Made by a program: the position numbers and the translations under genes. Below, piece after piece: positions 43,915-53,161 of a DNA stretch of 64,000 nucleotides. Source of the DNA: Bacteroidota bacterium (GTDB lineage Bacteria; Bacteroidota; Bacteroidia; Chitinophagales; Chitinophagaceae). Every line of letters begins with the position of its first letter. The stretch's first letter is position 1. Where the stretch lies: contig VBAT01000014.1 in NCBI GenBank assembly GCA_005884665.1, forward strand, positions 104,027 through 168,026, read 5' to 3'. The notes under the pieces were generated by a model that saw nothing but the letters and a program-made list of their open reading frames with translations, was not told where the DNA came from and ran no database searches.

Positions 43915-45294
43915 TCACAGGTCTACCTGTATACCAGCATTTGCGAAAAACTGGATGTTGTCGGGCATCAACACCAACGTATTGTAATAAGTATAAGCAT
44001 GCATATTTTTTGAATAGTTGGCTCCCAGGTTACAGGTAAGCCTGGTCCTGTAACTGACAAAATAATTGATGTAGGCCGATAAGTTGGCTGTTCCGAAAAA
44101 GCCAGACTGAGCATCTACATCCTGGTAACCCGTTTTTGAATTAAGCGAAAAATTGAGGATAGTCCTTGTGTTGGGATAAATAGCATGTTCAAAAAATATG
44201 CTCAGATCCCCCTGCCTGAGAGTGGGATTGAACTCGTATTGACTAACAGGGCTACCGCCTCCAAAGTACTTGTTGCTTTCGTGATCTGAATTATAAATCA
44301 GATCGAGTGCAATTCCGTAATTATTCTGGTGCTGGAGACTTACCGGATTATACCGGCTGAGACCGGCCGAAAAAAGAACAGATTTGTTGTCAAACCTGCC
44401 TTTATAATCCATGCCGACAGGATCATTGATATCGTCGTTCATGGACTGGTTGATGGCAGGCGCAACCCGGACATAGATCTCTGTACCGGCTAACCGGGGC
44501 TGATTGATCGCGAAGAAAAGGATATCGTTAAGACCGCTGAAATACTTTATATCCGAGGCGGTCAAAACGTTTTTTTGCTGAAAGAATTTGTCGGTCGTTT
44601 CAAGTATGAATCTCGTCCGTCTTCGTGCATCCAATATGCGGGTATTATTCGCAAGCGTGATGGCCTGGCCCAATTCATTCAGTTCATCCGGCGTCAATGC
44701 CCGGGTCAGCCGTTGTTCATCCTGCAGATCCTTATAAAGCCATAAAGCGTTCTGCATATTGGTAACGTTTTCGAGTCTTCCTTTGCCAATGCCCAACACA
44801 ATAGCCATGTTGTAGTCAGTCCGTTTGACTTTGCCTGTAACATCAGGATTGATTAGATTATTATTCGTGTAACGGCTTTGCTGAAAGCTACCTGAGATGT
44901 CAGCCCCCAATTCTAAAAAACTCGTATTCCTGAACCATTGGTTGGTAAAGCTCAAACCGGGCGAAACAGTTAAGCTCCGGCTCTTGTTTTTTTCGTTGGG
45001 ATATTTAGCGCTGGCCGACCCGAAGCCCGATCCTATGTAAGAATATAGAGTAAAGAGTCTTTTATCAGTACTTGTTATACTGTAATAATTACCATTAAAG
45101 CTCCCATATGATGAATTGGTTGTATTATTTCCGGCAGCAGGATCTCTGTCTGCCCACTGACTGCCGCCGCCGAAATTAAAACTGATAGCCCTGTAATGAT
45201 CGATGCGGTATTTGAATGTCTTTAATAAGGCGTCCTGGCTGAAAAGATTAGTGCAGAGAAATAAGGTAATAAGGATAAGTATAGTTTTTCTCAT
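43915..45294 (-). CDS. hypothetical outer-membrane beta-barrel protein
   Basis: 459 residues from ATG 45294; the frame extends eight residues further, but this start gives a clean signal peptide (MRKTILILITLFLCTNLFSQ). The mature part is made of alternating strands with Gly/Asn turns (GSFNGNYYSITSTDKRLFTL) and a charged helical stretch near the middle (LTPDELNELGQAITLANNTR). The likely location is the outer membrane. No family recognised. It is a single minus-strand gene. Confidence 0.7.
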   Translation of the reverse strand: MRKTILILITLFLCTNLFSQDALLKTFKYRIDHYRAISFNFGGGSQWADRDPAAGNNTTNSSYGSFNGNYYSITSTDKRLFTLYSYIGSGFGSASAKYPNEKNKSRSLTVSPGLSFTNQWFRNTSFLELGADISGSFQQSRYTNNNLINPDVTGKVKRTDYNMAIVLGIGKGRLENVTNMQNALWLYKDLQDEQRLTRALTPDELNELGQAITLANNTRILDARRRTRFILETTDKFFQQKNVLTASDIKYFSGLNDILFFAINQPRLAGTEIYVRVAPAINQSMNDDINDPVGMDYKGRFDNKSVLFSAGLSRYNPVSLQHQNNYGIALDLIYNSDHESNKYFGGGSPVSQYEFNPTLRQGDLSIFFEHAIYPNTRTILNFSLNSKTGYQDVDAQSGFFGTANLSAYINYFVSYRTRLTCNLGANYSKNMHAYTYYNTLVLMPDNIQFFANAGIQVDL

Positions 45295-45429
45295 AACGTG
45301 TGGTTTTAGTATGAGCAAGCTAAAACTCCGGATTAAAAATTGGTGTTAAATAGAAATGGTTTATTGTTAATGAAAGAAAAAAACAGGTGGTAGTTAATTT
45401 GGATTAGTTGCTCTTTAGATTGCGTCGGC

Positions 45430-45625
45430 AAGAGCTACTTATTTCAATTCGGCGTTCGGTGCCTCGCAAGGACGGGTCCGCGAGAGGTTACGGTCTGAGC
45501 GCATCGAGCACCCGGTGAAGGCTCTTGTATTCAACTTCTGTTGCTTCGCAAAGACGGGTCCGAGGGGTAGTGTCCAGTTGCTTCTCCGCAGCCGCGGCTC
45601 GTAATGACGAGATCGAGCACCCAAG
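45430..45625. repeat. two imperfect copies of a GC-rich intergenic repeat
   Basis: CTCGCAAGGACGGGTCCG near 45463 and TTCGCAAAGACGGGTCCG near 45545 are followed in each case by GA..GCATCGAGCACCC or GAGATCGAGCACCC. The spacing differs between the copies. The remainder of the gap 45295-45643 holds no ORF I can support. No coding potential. Confidence 0.55.
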
Positions 45626-45643
45626 ATTCAAAACAGTATCCAA

Positions 45644-46801
45644 TTATACCTTTACATAAATCTTTTTCTTATCCATCCAGTAACAGATGGCCCACATGAG
45701 TATGATGACGCAGATGGCATACAGTAATGAACCAATCCTTGGATCACCAGGAATACGCACCAATAGTTTTTGATACAACGCGTTCCAGGGATTGATATAT
45801 ACCATTTTCCCGTCTTTGAGATGATCAGGTATGCGGATCAAGGCCAGCGTCTTTGGTAAAAAAGCACTGAGTGCAAAAACGAACAAAGCGTTCTTACCGA
45901 ATACATCAAAGAACCGGGACATCCAACCTTTCACATTTTTGAATTCGATCAGGTAGATCATCGTGGCTATTGTAATAATTGCCAGTCCGGTTGTATACAC
46001 GGTATATGAACTGGTCCATATTTTTTTATTGATCGGGAAAACCATATCCCAGCAAAAACCTGTGAGGATCATGGCAACACCCGCCACAAACAGCCCGCTG
46101 AGCATTTCAAAATTTTTACCTTTTTTCTGAATATAATCACCGACCAGGTAACCAAAGATCACCTCCACAATAGCAGACATAGTGCTCATGATGCCTTCGG
46201 GATCGAAGGGAATGCCTTCACCTTTGTACATATGCGCTACACCCAGCACAGCCCTGTCAACTTTGTTTCCAAACCAGCCTGTCATAGTGTAATCGCCGAG
46301 GAGAAAACAAAGAGCCCAGTACAAAAGAAGCAGGAGCAGACCGATATAAAAAGCGCCTCTTAGTTTGGAATAGTAAATAATAATCGATGCGAAAAAATAA
46401 CAGATAGCGATCCTTGCCAGCACACCTAAGATACGTACGCCGCTTTCCGGATTTTTTGGATCTACCCATGGCCTGAATGAGAGGTGATCTCCTGTCCATC
46501 TTACAAACGGCCACCAGGTAAGAAAAAGACCGATGAGGTAAATGAGCAAGCTTCTTATGATGATTTTTTTCCAAAAAACCCGATCTCCGCCGGCCTGCAG
46601 GCGCGGCATAACAAACGACAATGCATTACCCACCGCAAAAAGAAAAAATGGAAATACAAGATCTGTGGGAGTCAGACCGTGCCATTCTGCATGGTCAAGT
46701 GGTGGATATATATGCGACCAGTTGCCGGGGTTATTTACAAGGATCATCAGGCAAACAGTAGCGCCACGGAATACATCGAGTGAATAAAAACGTTGGTTCA
46801 A
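45644..46801 (-). CDS. DUF5009 / HGSNAT-like membrane acyltransferase
   Basis: 385 residues with about ten membrane helices. The start is TTG, giving MNQRFYSLDVFRGATVCLMI; the SLDVFRG phrase near the N-terminus is characteristic of the family, and a TAA closes the frame shortly upstream. LVNNPGNWSHIYPPLDHAEW and GLTPTDLVFPFFLFAVGNAL are further signatures. Relatives include heparan-alpha-glucosaminide N-acetyltransferase, which moves acetyl groups across a membrane onto amino sugars. Here the acceptor could be a glycan, but this is not shown. Confidence 0.82.
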   Translation of the reverse strand: MNQRFYSLDVFRGATVCLMILVNNPGNWSHIYPPLDHAEWHGLTPTDLVFPFFLFAVGNALSFVMPRLQAGGDRVFWKKIIIRSLLIYLIGLFLTWWPFVRWTGDHLSFRPWVDPKNPESGVRILGVLARIAICYFFASIIIYYSKLRGAFYIGLLLLLLYWALCFLLGDYTMTGWFGNKVDRAVLGVAHMYKGEGIPFDPEGIMSTMSAIVEVIFGYLVGDYIQKKGKNFEMLSGLFVAGVAMILTGFCWDMVFPINKKIWTSSYTVYTTGLAIITIATMIYLIEFKNVKGWMSRFFDVFGKNALFVFALSAFLPKTLALIRIPDHLKDGKMVYINPWNALYQKLLVRIPGDPRIGSLLYAICVIILMWAICYWMDKKKIYVKV

Positions 46802-46949
46802 GCAATCGTGTTTTAGTGATTAAATGTAGTGAATTCAACCTGATAAATTTAGTATGTCCCATTTTGATTTCATCCCCCATTGGGAGGACGACGGCAAATT
46901 CGTTGTATGGCGATAAAATCGATTCCTATAGATATCGACGAATTTCTAG

Positions 46950-47035
46950 CGTTTTTTGTGAAGCCCCCGCCCACTTTGCGATAGTTCCTGTATCGCAAGG
47001 ATTGCAAAGTCTCTAAAGATATCCGTGACTATTCT
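46950..47035. repeat. dispersed repeat, copy 2
   Basis: CCCACTTTGCGATAGTTCCT followed by GTATCGCAAGGATTGCAAAG and ATATCCGTGACTA matches the element at 18827-18935, with the central AGGAACGCGAAGAAC of copy 1 missing. It lies in the divergent gap 46802-47116, which otherwise shows no gene. Confidence 0.6.
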
Positions 47036-47116
47036 TCAACTCTGTAACGTGAGATTTATTTTAACCAAGACATTACTTAAATTGGCAAAGCCTGCGCAAT
47101 GATTTATTTTGGTGGT

Positions 47117-47698
47117 ATGGAAGACAACGACGTTTTCGTTCATCCCAGTTCTATCATTGATAAAGGAGCACAAATCGGTAAAGGAACACGCATCTGGCAT
47201 TTCTGCCATGTTGCTTCAACAAGTAAGATCGGTGAAAGATGCAATATCGGCCAGAACGTATATATAGATAATAATACTGTCATAGGTAGTGATGTAAAGA
47301 TCCAGAACAATGTTTCTGTATATAACGGGGTGATCATTGAGGACAACGTCTTCCTGGGTCCTTCGATGGTATTTACCAATGTCATCAATCCAAGAAGCTT
47401 TATTGAAAGAAAGAACGAATTCCGGCAAACCATCGTCCGTAAAGGTGCAACCATCGGCGCCAATGCAACCATACTATGCGGCATCGAGATCGGCCGATAT
47501 GCAATGATTGGAGCGGGCGCAGTGGTCACAAAAAATGTTGCATCTTATTCCATCATGACAGGTAATCCCGCCCGGCCGGCTGGTTGGGTAAGTGAAGCAG
47601 GGATGAAACTGGATTTTAACGCCAACGGCACCGCCCAATGCAGCCAGTCCGGGAAGGTTTACAAATTAGAAAACGGCCGGGTTGAGCTGGCCGGTTAG
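47117..47698 (+). CDS. left-handed beta-helix sugar N-acetyltransferase (WbpD/WlbB-like)
   Basis: 193 residues from ATG 47117. Hexapeptide repeats form a left-handed beta-helix, for example [20 protein letters not shown] and [20 protein letters not shown]. The C-terminal phrases [20 protein letters not shown] and [13 protein letters not shown] match enzymes that N-acetylate UDP-2-acetamido-3-amino sugars. It is the first gene on this strand ahead of the polysaccharide locus, but a promoter lies between it and the NusG-like gene. Donor: acetyl-CoA. The exact sugar is uncertain. Confidence 0.82.
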   Translation: MEDNDVFVHPSSIIDKGAQIGKGTRIWHFCHVASTSKIGERCNIGQNVYIDNNTVIGSDVKIQNNVSVYNGVIIEDNVFLGPSMVFTNVINPRSFIERKNEFRQTIVRKGATIGANATILCGIEIGRYAMIGAGAVVTKNVASYSIMTGNPARPAGWVSEAGMKLDFNANGTAQCSQSGKVYKLENGRVELAG

Positions 47699-47747
47699 TT
47701 ATCAACTCGTGGGGACAATTCATTCACAATCTGCCAATTTTATTCTC

Positions 47748-47777
47748 TTGTCAGTCCCATTCTTACTCCTATATTTG
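47748..47777 (+). promoter_or_regulatory. promoter of the polysaccharide operon
   Basis: TTG at 47748-47750, a 19-nt spacer, then a perfect TATATTTG at 47770-47777. Transcription would start near 47784, about 80 nt before the NusG-like start, leaving a leader on which an antiterminator could load. Confidence 0.7.
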
Positions 47778-47864
47778 CACCCGAAAAGGAAGCAAATAGA
47801 ACGTTTGTTTCCAGTCCTTTTTGCTGTTTAACCAGTCCATCCTAAAAAACTTCATGTGACTGAG

Positions 47865-48392
47865 ATGGCGAAGCCTTCCAAAAAAGTCTCCGTGTCCCGA
47901 AAATGGTTAGCGATTTATAGCCGGCCCCGCTGGGAAAAAAAAGTGAACCAGCTCCTTTTGGAAAAAGGGATCGAAAGCTATTGCCCGCTCAATAAAGTAA
48001 GACGGAAATGGAGCGACCGCATGAAGGTCGTGGAAGAGCCGTTGTTTAAATCCTATGTATTTGTAAAAGTAAAGGACGAAGACAGGACCGAGGTCCGGAT
48101 GACGCCAGGAGTGATCAATTTTGTTTACTGGGAAGGCCAACCTGCAGTCATAAAAGAAAAAGAGATCAATGCGATCAGGCGTTTTCTGAATGAGTATGAA
48201 AATGTGGAGGTGCAGCCGATGGACCTGCGGGTTCACCAACGGGTAAAGATCACGATGGGTCCATTGATGGACCATGAAGGAGAAGTAATAGGCCTGCAGC
48301 GCAAGGCAGTCAAGGTAGCTATCGATAGCCTGGGATATGTACTCGTTGCCTATATTGACAGAACTAAACTAACTTCGGCACGGCCTGAATGA
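47865..48392 (+). CDS. NusG/RfaH-like antiterminator (UpxY type)
   Basis: 175 residues from ATG 47865 (a GTG at 47856 is possible). The NGN domain is visible as KWLAIYSRPRWEKKVNQLLL with FKSYVFVKVK, and the end has a KOW-like stretch (VKITMGPLMDHEGEVIGLQR). Such proteins at the start of capsule or O-antigen operons in Bacteroidota bind paused RNA polymerase and allow it to transcribe the long operon. It overlaps the frame of the next gene by 4 nt, but the chosen start of that gene is 47 nt further on. Confidence 0.88.
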   Translation: MAKPSKKVSVSRKWLAIYSRPRWEKKVNQLLLEKGIESYCPLNKVRRKWSDRMKVVEEPLFKSYVFVKVKDEDRTEVRMTPGVINFVYWEGQPAVIKEKEINAIRRFLNEYENVEVQPMDLRVHQRVKITMGPLMDHEGEVIGLQRKAVKVAIDSLGYVLVAYIDRTKLTSARPE

Positions 48393-48439
48393 GACTGATG
48401 CTTATTTTTGCAGACCAAATATCCATCAAAGACACTTTA

Positions 48440-49213
48440 ATGAAACTGACCCGAACTGTATTGCTGCTCGCTATTCCGTTCTATTTTATTTCCTGCTCCA
48501 CACAAAAGACATTGCCCAATTATCTTGAGCAGGTCAAGGATACCGGTGACAAAAAGGAAGTGATCATTCCTGAATTGCGGATACAGAAAAACGATAATCT
48601 GTCTATCCAGATTTATAGCGCCAGCGTTGACCCGAGAGTTGATGAACTCTATAATTTAAGGTCTGGTGGCGCTGGCTCCCAGGCGGGTGCCTCTGCGGGT
48701 TTTCTCGTAGATGGCCACGGTAATATCGAATATCCACGTATCGGTATCATACATGCCGAGGGACTCACCAAGATTGAGCTGGCCGACGTTATAAAAAGAA
48801 GAATTAATGAAAAAGATTCAGTACTGACCGACCCTTCGGTCATAATCCGTTTCCTTAATTTCAAAATCTCCATACTGGGCGAGGTAAAAGCCCCCGGGGT
48901 AATGAATATACCCGCCGAACGTGTAACCATACTTGAGGCAATCGGTCTCGCCGGCGACGTAACCGAATTTGGTCTTAAGGACCAGGTGAAAGTTCTCAGG
49001 GAAGCAAATGGCAAGCGGGAGATTGGTATCGTTGATCTTTCCTCTGATTCCTTGTTCTTTTCACCGTATTATAATCTGATGCAGAACGATGTGGTGATGG
49101 TGGCCCCAACCAAGAAAAAAGCCAAGCAGGTAGAGCAGAACCTTGTGCTGCAAAGGGTCAGCCTTGGATTGAGTATTGTTACGGCTATCGCGCTACTCTA
49201 TAATCTCTTTTAG
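48440..49213 (+). CDS. Wza-like outer-membrane polysaccharide export lipoprotein
   Basis: 257 residues from ATG 48440, chosen because it yields a good lipoprotein signal (FYFISC). The Poly_export and SLBB domains are represented by RIQKNDNLSIQIYSASVDPR, LVDGHGNIEYPRIGIIHAEG and FKISILGEVKAPGVMNIPAE. A C-terminal hydrophobic segment (SLGLSIVTAIALLYNLF) may be the helical membrane part. It forms the export channel partner of the Wzc-like protein encoded next. Confidence 0.9.
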   Translation: MKLTRTVLLLAIPFYFISCSTQKTLPNYLEQVKDTGDKKEVIIPELRIQKNDNLSIQIYSASVDPRVDELYNLRSGGAGSQAGASAGFLVDGHGNIEYPRIGIIHAEGLTKIELADVIKRRINEKDSVLTDPSVIIRFLNFKISILGEVKAPGVMNIPAERVTILEAIGLAGDVTEFGLKDQVKVLREANGKREIGIVDLSSDSLFFSPYYNLMQNDVVMVAPTKKKAKQVEQNLVLQRVSLGLSIVTAIALLYNLF

Positions 49214-49243
49214 ATAAATGATCGCAAAATCCGAGATGTATTA

Positions 49244-51649
49244 ATGGAAGAACAACAACAGATAATAAATAGTAATAAAAGTGAGCTATGGAACCTTAGC
49301 CTGAAAGATCTATTCTATAAATATGTTCGTTTTCTTCCTTTGTTCCTGTTGTCTGTGGCTATCGCGCTGTTTCTTGCCTTTGCTTATCTCCGTTATACCA
49401 CACGGGTATATAGCGCAACCGGCTCCATGATGATCAGGAACGATCAGCCTGCGAACCGAACGGAAAAAGTGGATGAGATCCTGCTGGGTGGCAATCGCCC
49501 GGAAAATATCCAGAACGAGATCGAGGTATTAAGGTCGCGTCCCCTTATGGAAAGAGTTGTGAGAAAGCTGAACCTGGAATTCAATTATATAGCCAAGGGG
49601 AAGATCAAGGATTATAACATTTACAAACAAGGTCCTTTCATCATCGAAGCTTTTGAGCTGACCGATACCACGCAGAGCTTTTCCCAGAATATAAAATTCG
49701 CCAGTGCACAACAGTTCCGGGTCAACGACGAACCTACCCTGTTTAACGTAGGCCAGTTGTACAAAAACGAAAAAGGTGTATTCCGGTTGGTAAAACAGGC
49801 GCCTGCCGTTGCCGGCAATGAATACAATATAACCTGGATACCAACCAAGAGTGTGGCCGCTTCATTGGCTGCTGGAGTAAAAGTAAATCCAAAGACACCG
49901 GGGACAAGTATTCTCTCGATCACGTTGCAAAGCACCAATGCTCAAATGGCCGCAGATATCGTGAATACGTTGATTGTCGAGTACGATTCAATGACAATTG
50001 AATCAAACAATTATTCCAATCAGCAGATGCTCCAGTTCATAAAGGATCGATTGGCTGATATGGACATTCAACTGGATACCCTTAAATTGAAATTTTTACA
50101 ATACCGGCAAAAGCATAAACTTTTCAATGTAGATAAACAGCTGGAAACTTCACTGAATAAAGTTATTGAAGCCGATAAGGCATCGGCCGAGCAACAATTC
50201 AAGCTGGAGGTAGCGACCGAGATCAACAAATACATTACCGATAAAGAGCACCAGTATAGCGAAAAGACCCCGTCACCGCTCATTTTGGAAGATCCTACGC
50301 TAAACCTTTTGATTGGTCAGTACAACCAATTGCAACTCAGCCGTCGTGCCCTCATGGATGGAAACGTTCCGCGAAGTAACCCACTTGTAAAAGAAACAGA
50401 AGGCCAGATTGAGCAACTGCGTACAAAACTTATCGAAAATCTGAATAACATAAGATTATCTCTGGCCTCTTCTATTAATAGATTGAGAGGTGCCAGCGGA
50501 ACGGAACAAAGATCACTTCAGGATCTTCCCTATGAATTGAAGGATTATGTTGAATTGGAAAGAAAGATAGAAACCAAGCAGGCTTTGTATACTTTACTGG
50601 AGGCAAAACAGGCTGAAGTAGAAATACAGATGTCTTCCACTCCGTCCAATTCAAAAATTATCGACCAGGCATCCGCCTCCAACACACCGGTGAAACCCAA
50701 CCGCAAAACAATACAGATACTGGCAATCCTCGTAGGTATGGGGTTGCCCGCATTGATAATATTCGTGGGAGAGGTTTTAAATGATAAGATAAGCACCCGG
50801 TTTGATATCGAAAGACTGACCCAGGCGCCGATCCTCGGAGAGATAGGACATTCATTTGCTGACAGCACTCTGATCGTAAGCAAGACCAGCCGGACCATGG
50901 TGGCTGAGCAGTTCCGTATCATCCGATCGAATCTTCAATATGTCGTCAACAAACCGGACAAATCCGTCATACTTGTTACTTCATCATTCAGCGGCGAAGG
51001 CAAATCATTTATCAGCACCAATATGGCGGCAGTACTGGCGCTCGCCGGTAAAAAGACGATCATCCTGGAATTTGATATACGCAAACCCAAAGTCTTGTCG
51101 GGTTTGCATATTACAAAAAGACCCGGTATCACCAATTACTTAATGGGAAAGGCGACAATAGAGGAACTGATAACACCAGTGCCAGAGTATGAACATCTTT
51201 ATGTGCTCTCCTGTGGTCCTATTCCGCCCAATCCTTCGGAAATGCTGCTTGACACGAAAGTGGCCGAGCTGTTTGAAAAAGTAGGAAAAATGTTTGAAGT
51301 GATCGTGATCGATACTGCACCGGTGGGAATGGTCAGCGATGCATTAACACTGAGTAAGTTCGCGGATTGCACATTATATCTCGTGCGCCAGGGACACACT
51401 TTCAAAAAACAGATCGCCCTGATCGACGAACTCTACCGCGAAAGCAAACTACCCAAAGTTTCCATAGTCATCAATGACGTAAAAAATAAGCCGGGCTACG
51501 GCTATTATGGTTATGGACGTTACGGATACGGGTATGGTTACGGTTATGGCAGTAGTTATTATGAAGAAGAAAAGCCGCCCCTTACACTTTTAGAAAAAGT
51601 GTTCGCGACTTTAAACCCCCGGAAATGGCTACGTCGTTTCGGCAAATAA
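49244..51649 (+). CDS. Wzc-like chain-length regulator and BY-type tyrosine kinase
   Basis: 801 residues. A cytoplasmic start, a first membrane helix (about 30-48), a large periplasmic Wzz/coiled-coil region and a second helix (about 488-510) precede the kinase. The kinase has Walker A SSFSGEGKSF (near 580), IILEFDIRKPK as Walker A' and VIVIDTAPVGM as Walker B. The C-terminus carries a tyrosine cluster (GYGYYGYGRYGYGYGYGYG, about 746-770), the autophosphorylation site. It controls polymer length and export together with the Wza-like lipoprotein. Confidence 0.93.
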   Translation: MEEQQQIINSNKSELWNLSLKDLFYKYVRFLPLFLLSVAIALFLAFAYLRYTTRVYSATGSMMIRNDQPANRTEKVDEILLGGNRPENIQNEIEVLRSRPLMERVVRKLNLEFNYIAKGKIKDYNIYKQGPFIIEAFELTDTTQSFSQNIKFASAQQFRVNDEPTLFNVGQLYKNEKGVFRLVKQAPAVAGNEYNITWIPTKSVAASLAAGVKVNPKTPGTSILSITLQSTNAQMAADIVNTLIVEYDSMTIESNNYSNQQMLQFIKDRLADMDIQLDTLKLKFLQYRQKHKLFNVDKQLETSLNKVIEADKASAEQQFKLEVATEINKYITDKEHQYSEKTPSPLILEDPTLNLLIGQYNQLQLSRRALMDGNVPRSNPLVKETEGQIEQLRTKLIENLNNIRLSLASSINRLRGASGTEQRSLQDLPYELKDYVELERKIETKQALYTLLEAKQAEVEIQMSSTPSNSKIIDQASASNTPVKPNRKTIQILAILVGMGLPALIIFVGEVLNDKISTRFDIERLTQAPILGEIGHSFADSTLIVSKTSRTMVAEQFRIIRSNLQYVVNKPDKSVILVTSSFSGEGKSFISTNMAAVLALAGKKTIILEFDIRKPKVLSGLHITKRPGITNYLMGKATIEELITPVPEYEHLYVLSCGPIPPNPSEMLLDTKVAELFEKVGKMFEVIVIDTAPVGMVSDALTLSKFADCTLYLVRQGHTFKKQIALIDELYRESKLPKVSIVINDVKNKPGYGYYGYGRYGYGYGYGYGSSYYEEEKPPLTLLEKVFATLNPRKWLRRFGK

Positions 51650-51667
51650 TCAACTCATAGATCTCCC

Positions 51668-52618
51668 ATGCGCATTTTAGTTACTGGCGGCGCCGGTTTC
51701 ATCGGCTCTAACCTTGTTGAAAAATTATTACAGGACAACCGGGTGACCCTGGTCCGTGTACTGGATAATCTTGCTACAGGGTCATTAAAAAATATTGAAG
51801 CTTTTAACGCAGATCCGAAATTCGAATTCCTGGAAGGTGATATACGCAATTACGATACCTGTCTTGAGGCATGTGATACAATTGACCTGGTAACCCACCA
51901 GGCTGCATTGGGCTCAGTGCCCCGTTCCATCGCCGACCCGCTTACTACAAATGAGGTGAACATCACGGGTACACTTAATGTTTTTACGGCGGCAAAAGAA
52001 AAGAAAATCAAAAGAGTGGTATATGCAGCCAGTTCATCCACTTACGGTGATCATCCCGGTCTGCCTAAGGTAGAAGACAAGATCGGAAACCCGATTTCTC
52101 CTTACGCAGTAACGAAATACGTGATGGAGCTGTATGCAAGGGTTTATGCAAGTTTGTACAATATGCAATTTATTGGTCTTCGTTATTTCAATATATTCGG
52201 TCCAAGGCAAAACCCGATGGGAGCTTATGCAGCTGTGATCCCCCTGTTCGCAAAAGCATTGATTGAAAATAAACCACCGCTTATTAACGGCGATGGTAGT
52301 CATAGCCGCGACTTCACTTATGTCGACAATGCAGTCCAGGCGAACATTCTTTCTCTATTCACTAAAAATGATTCTGCGATTAACCAGGTATATAATATTG
52401 CCTGTGGTCACCAAACATCATTGCTTGAACTATTCAACCAACTAAAAAAGGAAGCTAAAAGCGATCTTCAGCCCATCCACGGTCCAGAAAGAACGGGCGA
52501 CGTGAAGCATAGCCTGGCAGATATTTCCAAAGCTGAAAAGCTCCTGGGTTATAGCCCGGCGGTGTCTATTGAAGAGGGGTTGAGGATGACGTACAGGTGG
52601 TACAGGAAGGAAGGTTGA
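51668..52618 (+). CDS. NAD-dependent sugar epimerase (UDP-GlcNAc 4-epimerase-like, SDR)
   Basis: 316 residues. The Rossmann motif is TGGAGFIGS (6-14). The catalytic set is Ser122-124 and Tyr146-x3-Lys150 (SPYAVTKYVMEL). LDNLATGSLKNI and YFNIFGPRQNP fit the WbpP-type 4-epimerases acting on UDP-N-acetylhexosamines. The last codons (GGT TGA) run into the hexanucleotide array that begins the next element, so the 3' end may have been shaped by that insertion. Confidence 0.88.
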   Translation: MRILVTGGAGFIGSNLVEKLLQDNRVTLVRVLDNLATGSLKNIEAFNADPKFEFLEGDIRNYDTCLEACDTIDLVTHQAALGSVPRSIADPLTTNEVNITGTLNVFTAAKEKKIKRVVYAASSSTYGDHPGLPKVEDKIGNPISPYAVTKYVMELYARVYASLYNMQFIGLRYFNIFGPRQNPMGAYAAVIPLFAKALIENKPPLINGDGSHSRDFTYVDNAVQANILSLFTKNDSAINQVYNIACGHQTSLLELFNQLKKEAKSDLQPIHGPERTGDVKHSLADISKAEKLLGYSPAVSIEEGLRMTYRWYRKEG

Positions 52619-52735
52619 GGATAAGGTTGAGGATAAGGTTGAGGATAAGGTTGAGGATAAGGTTGAGGTTGAGGATAAGGTTAAGGATAAGGATAAGGTT
52701 AAGGTTGAGGTTGAGGTTAAGGTTGAGACTAAGAA
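52613..52735 (+). repeat. hexanucleotide array (GGTTGA / GGATAA / GGTTAA)
   Basis: About twenty 6-bp units beginning GGTTGAGGATAA repeat here. The array starts at the stop codon of the epimerase and ends just before the four-helix-bundle gene. A shorter array in reverse orientation follows that gene at 53126-53157, so the pair forms imperfect inverted ends. Confidence 0.9.
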
Positions 52736-52746
52736 TTAAAGAGGAT

Positions 52747-53106
52747 ATGCCATTTTACGATTTTACTGAAATGCCAGTGTGGCAAAAGGCAAATGAAATC
52801 GTGGGAGATATTTATAAATTGACGGAAGGACTTCCTAAAAAAGAAGATTATGCGTTATGTGGACAAATTAGGGATGCCGCTCTCAGTATTGCAGCAAATA
52901 TTGCGGAAGGATTCGGTAGGAACCATACAAAGGATAAAATGAATTTTTATTATTATTCACGAGGAAGTTGTTTTGAAGTAAGAAGCCATCTTTATTGCGG
53001 TAGAACAGTTGGTTATTTTTCAACCGAACAAATGGAAATCCCAAATCAAAAATGTCTTGCAGTTATTGAAGAATTAAATAAAATAATTAAAGGGTTAAAA
53101 GGTTAA
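52747..53106 (+). CDS. four-helix bundle protein (S23 / intervening-sequence protein family)
   Basis: 119 residues from ATG 52747; the open frame upstream is only a Leu-Arg-Ile-Arg translation of the hexanucleotide array. The family pattern is clear: FTEMPVWQKANEIVGDIYKL, LCGQIRDAALSIAANIAEGF, RNHTKDKMNFYYYSRGSCFE and a final EELNKIIKGLKG. Members occur inside 23S rRNA intervening sequences and in small inverted-repeat-flanked insertions across many bacteria. Biochemical role unknown. It sits alone between two sugar-nucleotide genes and looks like an insertion. Confidence 0.88.
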   Translation: MPFYDFTEMPVWQKANEIVGDIYKLTEGLPKKEDYALCGQIRDAALSIAANIAEGFGRNHTKDKMNFYYYSRGSCFEVRSHLYCGRTVGYFSTEQMEIPNQKCLAVIEELNKIIKGLKG

Positions 53107-53125
53107 ATTGATAACTCCCTACTGT

Positions 53126-53157
53126 TAGCCTTAACCTTAACCTCAACCTCAATCTTA
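53126..53157 (+). repeat. inverted hexanucleotide array after the four-helix-bundle gene
   Basis: CCTTAACCTTAACCTCAACC and a few further bases are the reverse complement of the units at 52613-52735. They end four bases before the rfbB ATG. Confidence 0.85.
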
Positions 53158-53161
53158 GTAA

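Noticed and set aside
52597-52746. N-terminal extension of the four-helix-bundle protein with a Leu-Arg/Ile-Arg repeat
   Set aside because: It is only the translation of the hexanucleotide array. Family members start at the MPFYDF position.
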